This document shows positions 1 through 4,772 of a stretch of DNA of 9,451 nucleotides, one piece after another (within the stretch, counting starts at the first letter, position 1; each line of letters starts with the position of its first letter). A program made the position numbers and the translations under genes. The DNA lies in assembly GCA_030631445.1 (NCBI GenBank), contig DAOVLD010000047.1, forward strand, positions 1 to 9,451. The letters are read 5' to 3'. This stretch comes from Bacteroidota bacterium (GTDB lineage Bacteria; Bacteroidota; Bacteroidia; Bacteroidales; VadinHA17). The notes under the pieces are model-generated. The model made no database searches and was not told where the DNA came from. It saw nothing but the letters and a program-made list of their open reading frames with translations.

Positions 1-254
1 CTCAACACAGATATGAAAAAATACAAAATGTACTTCCAAATATTGTAGCGATGATTTCTTTCCTGACTCATTATATATATAGTAACATTTAATTATTCTT
101 AATCATAATAAATAAAAATAAGAACAAAGTTAAATATAAATCATCATAACATATAGTTAAAAATAGTTAAAAGTTCATTTAACTATCTTAGATATTATAG
201 ATAAAAATGATAAAATTAATCTCAAAATACTTATTAAAAAATCTTTGTCTTCTT
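1..254. other. Very AT-rich gene-poor end of window
   Basis: This stretch is strikingly AT-rich and holds no recognisable complete gene. Plus-strand frame 3 is open from the window edge to a TAA at 90-92 (about 29 codons, ending in THYIYSNI). It could be the tail of a gene cut by the edge, but it is too short to identify and may be chance. The only other structure seen is the 9-bp-stem hairpin at 163-186, listed separately, which lies downstream of the minus-strand operon. Confidence 0.5.
158..186 (-). terminator. Possible intrinsic terminator of the minus-strand operon
   Basis: On the minus strand, ATAGTTAAA and TTTAACTAT form a perfect 9-bp stem around a 6-base loop (stem arms 178-186 and 163-171), followed by a short T run. 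It lies about 70 bases past the stop codon of the chorismatase-like gene. The stem has one G-C pair, so it is weak, and in such AT-rich DNA a chance palindrome is possible. Confidence 0.35.
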
Positions 255-1484
255 TTAAAACTCAATAAGACCTTCAATTTCAACCAGAAGATTATTCCTG
301 CATATATCTGAAATAACATATTGAAAACATTCACTTCTAAAATGCTTTTCACACAATCGCTTTACTATATCGATATCTTTTTTATGCTTAACATAAGATC
401 TGACATAGGAATAATTACTCTTCTCAACAAGCTGTATATCACCCAATTTTGAAACACTTTCACTTTCAACCAGTTTTTTGATATTATTGATCGTTGCCAG
501 TGTTTGTTTTTCAACATCAGTCGGAAACACGGTATTTTCCCCAATAATAGCTGCCGTACCTGATATATATATCTTTGTTCCCTCATCAGTTCTAACCAGC
601 TTTCCCCGTTCAAATTTAGGAGATGACTTATCCTCCCTTTTATCGACTCCACTCCCTACCAACACCTTTTGTGAATATTTGTGTGCATCGATCTGTCCGG
701 GATTCATAACAGGAACGATCTTCATATTCTTTGCAGTTGATATGGCTATAAAATTGACAACCAATCCGCAGATATCGGTTCCGATTCCTGTTGCAGAAGG
801 ATATCCATGCATGAATTCACTTTTATTATAATAATCGGATCTTACATCATTAAAAATCTGATAATGCTGGTAATTCTGCCTTTTATCAGGAATATGGGTG
901 ATGTTCTCAATGTAATTCCATTGACGAACAATATTAGAAAAATTAAGATTCTCCGCATTCAGGATCTTTTCCATCAGGGTAAATGCCGTATTAGAATTCT
1001 CATAGATATCACCCCTGATTATTCCGGTTAATCCTGATGCATATATTTCTTTATAGTCCTTATGCTCAACCACCACGTAAGGTGTATCCTCAAATTGTTT
1101 GTATGTTACTTTATTTGACAGATCATGTTCCAGAAAAACTTCAAGTCCGATATAATTTCCGTTTTCCGGGGCTTGTGCCACACAAGCTATAGCAGGTTGT
1201 GCCGTATCATACAACTTTTTTATATAGGAATTTATAGTAGCCTTATAGTTCTGGTATTGATCCCTGCTTTCTGTTGCAACAAAAAATGTAAGAGCAATAA
1301 TCCTCCCTGAAGGGATGTTTAATTCTTCAGTAAGATTCTGAAGTTTCCCGAAACAATTATACAGTTGGTCAGAAAAAGAATTACCCGATTCGGGTAATAA
1401 AAAATAGACTGATGTTTTCAAATTATTCAATTTTAAAGTACTCTCTTTTTTTAAAACACCAAGTATACTAAAAAACGCTAGCAA
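255..1484 (-). CDS. Chorismatase-like protein (FkbO/Hyg5/XanB2 family, RidA-like fold)
   Basis: This family hydrolyses chorismate to dihydroxycyclohexadienoate (FkbO), 3-hydroxybenzoate (Hyg5) or mixed 3-/4-hydroxybenzoate (XanB2), in the cytoplasm. Family landmarks are visible in order: QWNYIENI (188-195), YQIFNDVR (208-215), GYPSATGIGT (227-236), NPGQ..A.KY (261-270), SPKFERG (288-294), ISGTAAIIG (307-315) and the C-terminal DICRNNLLVEIE block (393-404). Within the last block Cys395 and Glu402 are seven residues apart, the spacing of the active-site Cys and Glu in Hyg5-type enzymes as I remember them. Length (409 aa) is somewhat above the usual 340-ish. The region between NPGQ and SPKF is expanded and diverges from the usual YRYP..YGP, so the substrate may differ. 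The only possible start at the N-terminus is TTG at 1484 (a TTG at codon 19 is an alternative), with AAAGAAAG upstream. It follows the radical SAM gene by 21 bases and is the last gene of a three-gene operon. The family is fairly sure; the exact product is not. Confidence 0.8.
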   Translation of the reverse strand: MLAFFSILGVLKKESTLKLNNLKTSVYFLLPESGNSFSDQLYNCFGKLQNLTEELNIPSGRIIALTFFVATESRDQYQNYKATINSYIKKLYDTAQPAIACVAQAPENGNYIGLEVFLEHDLSNKVTYKQFEDTPYVVVEHKDYKEIYASGLTGIIRGDIYENSNTAFTLMEKILNAENLNFSNIVRQWNYIENITHIPDKRQNYQHYQIFNDVRSDYYNKSEFMHGYPSATGIGTDICGLVVNFIAISTAKNMKIVPVMNPGQIDAHKYSQKVLVGSGVDKREDKSSPKFERGKLVRTDEGTKIYISGTAAIIGENTVFPTDVEKQTLATINNIKKLVESESVSKLGDIQLVEKSNYSYVRSYVKHKKDIDIVKRLCEKHFRSECFQYVISDICRNNLLVEIEGLIEF

Positions 1485-1505
1485 TTTATGCTTTCTTTAA
1501 TTATT

Positions 1506-2480
1506 TTAAGATTTTTTAACATGGTTGTCCGGTAAAATCAGACAAGTGCATTTAACCGGAGCAATCTTCTTCTGATATAGATTCATTTCAACTAACCTGT
1601 GTCTTCTTTGATCGATACATTTATCACATGAAGAAAACAGCCCAATATCCCATAAGTCTGAAAATACAAGCCCTTCATTCAGTTCAATGCCATATTCGAT
1701 TACCTCTTCCAATGATCTGATATCCGGTTGCTCAAAATAATTGTTAGCAGCTAAAGCATCCAAAGCGCCATTCCCTGATCTTACCGGTATAACTGTGCAA
1801 GATGTAACCCCGGTTTTGAAAGCATAATAAATTGATTTTATTGCCCAGGACACTCCCTCGGATTCAGAAAGAAACGGGGGTCGGAGTAAAATAAATGCAC
1901 GAGATGAAATTCCATTGGAACTCAGGAATTTGACTGAGCGTTTAAAGTCAGCCAATTTCATCTTTTTATTTAGTTTTTGAAGAACTTCCGGATGCACGGT
2001 TTCAAGCCCTATTGCTACTTGTAGCTCAGGTTTAAGCATGTTACGAAAGCGGAGGCTTCTTTCATCAATGAGTTTAGGATGGCTTTCTACAATTACTGTT
2101 TCAAAATTATCAAGCAGTGATGCAATTCGTTCATAGTCCTGTTCGGGAATAGCTTTTCTATCAAAAAAATTACCACTATTATACAGTTTCAAATGTTTTG
2201 TTGAGGGAAGATGAGCCAACGCCCACTCAATTTGCTTTGGAATAGCGCCTTCTGTAACATTATAATCAGTTGTATTTTTCCATAGATCACACATTAAACA
2301 ATGAAAGGGGCATTCACGATTTGATAAAAAGATTGTTGAAACATCCTCGATAGTACCCGAAACAGTACGTTCTTTTTCTATGAAGTAGTTATAAGGTTTT
2401 AAAGGATCAACAGGATTTTTCTTCCCTCGATGGGATAATATCCATTTATCGTCTATTTCGAAATCAGGGAATCTACTCAT
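1506..2480 (-). CDS. Radical SAM enzyme of the RaSEA (archaeosine synthase)-like family
   Basis: Radical SAM enzyme binding a [4Fe-4S] cluster through CPFHCLMC (CX3CX2C; Cys57, 61, 64 counted from the ATG at 2480). The following blocks match the family founded by archaeal RaSEA, which cleaves a lysine adduct of preQ0-tRNA to leave archaeosine: YNSGNFFD (100-107), VESHPKLI (131-138), VAIGLET (155-161) and LRPPFLSE (199-206). It also has a C-terminal SSCDKC...KCTC set (Cys285, 288, 311, 313) that could hold a second cluster or zinc. An in-frame TTG at 2510 would add ten residues. I prefer ATG 2480, which overlaps the stop of the ligase gene by 8 bases (ATGAGTAG), a normal sign of translational coupling. 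No preQ0 or tRNA-guanine transglycosylase gene is in view. Its partners (an amide ligase and a chorismatase) suggest a small-molecule rather than a tRNA substrate. Substrate unknown. Confidence 0.85.
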   Translation of the reverse strand: MSRFPDFEIDDKWILSHRGKKNPVDPLKPYNYFIEKERTVSGTIEDVSTIFLSNRECPFHCLMCDLWKNTTDYNVTEGAIPKQIEWALAHLPSTKHLKLYNSGNFFDRKAIPEQDYERIASLLDNFETVIVESHPKLIDERSLRFRNMLKPELQVAIGLETVHPEVLQKLNKKMKLADFKRSVKFLSSNGISSRAFILLRPPFLSESEGVSWAIKSIYYAFKTGVTSCTVIPVRSGNGALDALAANNYFEQPDIRSLEEVIEYGIELNEGLVFSDLWDIGLFSSCDKCIDQRRHRLVEMNLYQKKIAPVKCTCLILPDNHVKKS

Positions 2481-3804
2481 AAATAGCCAGGAATTCCCGC
2501 CTGTAGTCAATTTCTTTTTCAGGGAAATGCTTATTAAAGGTATCCCTGGAAGCTACACCATGTTGAAATCGCCTTTTTGTAAAAACCGGCATTTCTATTC
2601 CTGTAACAGTTTTCACACCACTTGCTACCACCTGCCCTTTGAGTTCATATAGCTTTTCATGATCCCATGCTGTCATTTCAATAAATGGTATGCCTTCAGC
2701 TATTTCAATAACATTTTCCAATGTATATGGACTAAATGCCTCAAATCCAAGCATATCTGCAGGTGTGTATGTGCGCATATATCCCCTGCTTAGTCCGCCG
2801 GAATAGGTTAAAGAGTGTTTTATTTTACCTACGCCCCAGCCCTCATGATATAACATTAAATTATTCAGAACACTTCGTATGGTCAGTTCAGGATTTTCTT
2901 CAATCGGATAATCTTTTAGATTCTCATCTCCACCATCTCCGTCAACAATGTACTTCCAATCAGGATAACGTGAACGAATTCCCTCAAGAACAGCAAGGTT
3001 CATTGTAGCAGCCTGTATATCAAGAGGCTTGTAGTCTTCTACAACTTTTACAGTCTTTTTCCAATTCAATTCTGAAGCTTCAATTTCGATTGGTTCAAGA
3101 AACAATTCGAGACCCAAAGTCTCCAGAAATTTCCTGGCTTGTTTCAGGTCTTCACCATCTCCATTTATACTGAGTGTGAAAGCTTTAAGTCTTGAAGGAC
3201 TTTCTCCAAGCTCCAATAATGCATGGTAAGTAAGTAAAAATACAGAACCACTATCTATACCTGCTGAAAAAGTAACCCCAATGGGTCCGCTTTTTGCCCG
3301 GAATAGTAACCATTTTTTTATCTCTTCATATAATGTACCGATATATAATTTGCCTAACTGCTCCACATCGCTGTTTTTAAACCTGTTGCGATCCGGAGTA
3401 AAAAAACGCTTGTAAACCGGACTGGGATCGGGACAACCCAATAATTCAATGGTTGTAATATAGTGAGCAGGAGCCATTCTTGTGTAGGATGGGTGAAACT
3501 GATCATCCAGACCTTCCTGTTTAAGATAATTATAAATTGTATCAATACGCTCAGCAAGCACCAGGCATGGACCATCTTTTAATTTAGCTATAAAAAAACG
3601 CAAAGGACGTCCAATTGATCTTGCCATTCGTATTGTTTTCCCTTCTACTGCAATTAAAGCGAATTGACCATCAATCTTACGAACAGCCTGAGTATCCCCC
3701 GATCTGACAAGTTCAATTGCTTCTTCCCGGGACATGTTATAAATAATGTTTTTTTCCGGATCTGTTAGATCCACGATACGGTTAATATTCTGATGATTCA
3801 TCAT
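2473..3804 (-). CDS. Asparagine-synthetase-like ATP-dependent amide ligase lacking the glutaminase cysteine
   Basis: Relative of AsnB, beta-lactam synthetase and lasso-peptide cyclases, which adenylate a carboxylate and transfer it to an amine. The synthetase domain is intact: PPi loop SAGIDS (180-185; usual SGGxDS with Ala for Gly), GDGGDEN (289-295) with the acidic metal-binding residues, EAFSPYTLENVIEIAEGIP (355-373) corresponding to the AsnB PFLD region, and KRRFQHG (410-416) near the C-terminus. The N-terminal Ntn-hydrolase part is shortened. It keeps KIDGQFALIAV and MARSIGRPLRF (43-70), but there is no Cys at position 2 and the first roughly 70 residues of a normal AsnB, including the RGPD region, are missing. 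So it should not hydrolyse glutamine; the amine is probably an amino acid, free ammonia or intramolecular. Start is ATG ATG at 3804/3801, without a Shine-Dalgarno sequence and only 2 bases from an AAAAATT repeat. First gene of the operon. A 5' truncation by the adjacent repeat element is a second explanation for the short N-terminus. Confidence 0.85.
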   Translation of the reverse strand: MMNHQNINRIVDLTDPEKNIIYNMSREEAIELVRSGDTQAVRKIDGQFALIAVEGKTIRMARSIGRPLRFFIAKLKDGPCLVLAERIDTIYNYLKQEGLDDQFHPSYTRMAPAHYITTIELLGCPDPSPVYKRFFTPDRNRFKNSDVEQLGKLYIGTLYEEIKKWLLFRAKSGPIGVTFSAGIDSGSVFLLTYHALLELGESPSRLKAFTLSINGDGEDLKQARKFLETLGLELFLEPIEIEASELNWKKTVKVVEDYKPLDIQAATMNLAVLEGIRSRYPDWKYIVDGDGGDENLKDYPIEENPELTIRSVLNNLMLYHEGWGVGKIKHSLTYSGGLSRGYMRTYTPADMLGFEAFSPYTLENVIEIAEGIPFIEMTAWDHEKLYELKGQVVASGVKTVTGIEMPVFTKRRFQHGVASRDTFNKHFPEKEIDYRREFLAIYE

Positions 3805-3806
3805 GT

Positions 3807-3840
3807 AAATTAAAAATTAAAAATTAAAAATTAAAAAAAA
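3807..3840. repeat. AAAAATT tandem repeat, left arm of inverted repeat
   Basis: Three full 7-base AAAAATT units, flanked by a partial unit on one side and an A8 tract on the other. The array fills nearly all of the space between the start codon of the ligase gene and the stop codon of the S23-type gene. Read in reverse complement it pairs with the copy at 4260-4290. Confidence 0.85.
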
Positions 3841-3841
3841 G

Positions 3842-4186
3842 TTATTTAGACGTGTTACTTGAAATTGACCCTAAAATTCTTTTAAGCTCATCTGATTCAT
3901 TAACCAAATATTTTCCTGTTTCATTATCTCCAATGTCAAGGGCTTTAAATATTTTTAACCAATAATTTGATTCCCGCATCTCTTTTAATGAAATGTTAAT
4001 TTTATTTTTAAAATCAGCCCTTGATGATGCTGCTTGCGCTTCCTCATAATTAGCTCCGCTTGATGTTGCCGATTTTGTCAACTGGTACTTCATCACATTG
4101 ATTTCTGTACTATTTTTTATGTTCCTTAAAAATTTTATTACATCTATCGCAAACTTAAACAACCTTTCTCCTAATCCCCTATCCAT
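3842..4186 (-). CDS. Four-helix-bundle protein, S23 / 23S rRNA intervening-sequence family
   Basis: Small all-helical protein (114 aa, normal for the family) of the S23 type, first seen encoded in intervening sequences of 23S rRNA genes and related in fold to the Avd protein of diversity-generating retroelements. Visible hallmarks: QLTKSATSSGANYEEA (35-50), DFKNK (58-62) and LKEMRESNYWLK (67-78), matching the family pattern QL..SA.S..aNY.EA / dF..K / KE..Es.yWL. The biochemical role is unknown; it is probably a pentameric nucleic-acid-associated scaffold. It starts at ATG 4186, directly after a copy of the AT repeat, and ends 2 bases before the left repeat arm. It lies between the possible promoter and the biosynthetic operon on the same strand, but its function is probably unrelated to that operon. 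Confidence 0.9.
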   Translation of the reverse strand: MDRGLGERLFKFAIDVIKFLRNIKNSTEINVMKYQLTKSATSSGANYEEAQAASSRADFKNKINISLKEMRESNYWLKIFKALDIGDNETGKYLVNESDELKRILGSISSNTSK

Positions 4187-4280
4187 AATTTTTAATTTCT
4201 AAACTCGAGTTCATTATAAAAAGTCTTTTTACACCTTTTCAGAGTAGGCTCAATATTTATTTTTTAATTTTTAATTTCTA
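4187..4280. repeat. 15-bp direct repeat AATTTTTAATTTCTA at 4187-4201 and 4266-4280
   Basis: The same 15 bases occur immediately upstream of the S23-type start codon (4187-4201) and inside the right inverted arm (4266-4280), 79 bases apart. Both copies carry the C that distinguishes them from the left arm. The spacer 4202-4259 has no gene; it contains an ACTCGAGT palindrome at 4203-4210 and nothing else I recognise. The copy next to the start codon suggests that the repeat was duplicated within the unit. Confidence 0.75.
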
Positions 4281-4290
4281 ATTTTTAATT
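4260..4290. repeat. AATTTTT repeat, right arm of inverted repeat
   Basis: Consists of AATTTTT units with one variant (AATTTCT at 4273-4279). It is the reverse complement of 3808-3838 with one mismatch. It begins about 9 bases past the possible promoter box on the minus strand, so it would lie at or near the start of that transcript. Confidence 0.8.
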
Positions 4291-4298
4291 GTCTTTTG

Positions 4299-4306
4299 CA
4301 AAGATC
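4299..4306 (-). promoter_or_regulatory. Possible Bacteroidota-type -7 box (GATCTTTG, minus strand)
   Basis: On the minus strand GATCTTTG followed by CAAAAG resembles the Bacteroidota -7 consensus TAnnTTTG, with G for the first T. It is oriented towards the S23-type gene and the three-gene operon. No convincing TTTG -33 element was found 19-21 bases upstream, so the call is weak. Confidence 0.3.
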
Positions 4307-4346
4307 ACAAAAAAAAGTAACATAGTAAGGTTAAAAAAAGTTAAAA

Positions 4347-4634
4347 TTAATTTTTTTCACAAGCTTTCGCCAACCCTGTGAAATACTGCTCTGCATCACC
4401 ATACTCAGCCAGTTCAGGATGATGGGGTGGTATATGAAATGTGCCTCCTTCCCGGTGTTTGATCCCGCACCAGTATTTTTCAGTTTCTCCTACAATTTTT
4501 ACCCAGTATTGCAGGATGCCATTCGCATAAGCACAATACACACAATATGTCTTTTCTAATGGATTCAGGGAGGACAGTTTATGCCTGTTAAACCTTATGT
4601 AATCTTTTCGCTTTACATATGGCATATGATACAA
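4347..4634 (-). CDS. Small conserved protein with probable C2CH metal site
   Basis: A 95-aa protein with the block KTYCVYCAYANGILQYWVKI followed by TEKYWCGIKHR and, near the end, YGDAEQYFTGL. It resembles a widespread uncharacterised bacterial family with C-x-YC-x-YANG...RTEQYWCPIKH, whose function I do not know. Cys31, Cys34, Cys56 and His60 could bind one metal ion. The predicted start is TTG at 4634; ATG at 4625 (codon 4) is an alternative. In-frame codons upstream of the TTG (reading IEIYHRIAFPLYHMPY) look like family sequence and are stopped by a TGA at 4665-4667. The protein may therefore be shortened at its N-terminus or use an unusual start. It is encoded divergently from the GH127 gene and upstream of the S23 unit; no operon partner is evident. 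Confidence 0.7.
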   Translation of the reverse strand: MYHMPYVKRKDYIRFNRHKLSSLNPLEKTYCVYCAYANGILQYWVKIVGETEKYWCGIKHREGGTFHIPPHHPELAEYGDAEQYFTGLAKACEKN

Positions 4635-4735
4635 CGGAAATGCAATCCTGTGATATATTTCAATTCACAGATCAAGTAAAACAATAAAAATAACTAATTT
4701 ATTTCTTCTCCTGTCAATACCTGTCCAAAAACTTT

Positions 4736-4743
4736 TAACTTTG
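4736..4743 (+). promoter_or_regulatory. Bacteroidota-type -7 promoter box TAACTTTG for the GH127 gene
   Basis: TAACTTTG fits the Bacteroidota sigma-factor -7 consensus TAnnTTTG exactly and lies 29 bases before the ATG of the GH127 gene. This places transcription initiation near 4750 and gives a short leader. A clear TTTG -33 box is not visible about 20 bases upstream. A short AAAGG (4767-4771) sits just ahead of the start codon. Confidence 0.55.
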
Positions 4744-4772
4744 AAAGGTGTAAATTATAAATTATTAAAGGT

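Larger units (their letters stand above)
3807..4290 (-). mobile_element. Putative small cassette: S23-type gene between inverted AT repeats
   Basis: A unit of about 480 bp is bounded by inverted arms. The reverse complement of 3808-3838 matches 4260-4290 at 30 of 31 positions, the only difference being a C at 4278. The unit contains a single gene, for a four-helix-bundle S23 protein. S23 genes are known from intervening sequences inserted in 23S rRNA, where they lie in stem-forming inserts; here no rRNA is near. The unit sits between a possible promoter (4299-4306) and the ligase start codon. Mobility is inferred only: the arms are low-complexity and no target duplication was identified. Confidence 0.4.

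Noticed and set aside
3..92. Plus-strand open frame at the left edge as the 3' end of a gene
   Set aside because: About 29 codons of AT-rich sequence without a recognisable motif; not enough to call a gene.
2478..2510. TTG at 2510 as the start of the radical SAM gene
   Set aside because: It would overlap the ligase gene by 38 bases and add ten residues of no family character. ATG 2480 with an 8-base overlap is the simpler start.
255..3804. A RiPP or lasso-peptide cluster, because an AsnB-like cyclase and a radical SAM enzyme are adjacent
   Set aside because: No precursor peptide, leader-binding (RRE) domain, leader peptidase or exporter is visible, and the radical SAM enzyme is RaSEA-like without a SPASM pattern. 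The chorismatase points to small-molecule chemistry instead.
3807..4290. AAAAATT arrays as a CRISPR-like or microsatellite phase-variation tract
   Set aside because: There are no unique spacers. The arrays are outside coding sequence, and the inverted arrangement around one gene fits an element boundary better, although slippage at 3807-3840 could still tune expression.
4291..4346. Minus-strand mini-ORF starting ATGTTACTTTTTTTTG (peptide MLLFFVIFAKDN)
   Set aside because: It has only 12 codons, no ribosome site, and overlaps the promoter-like GATCTTTG box. It is probably chance.
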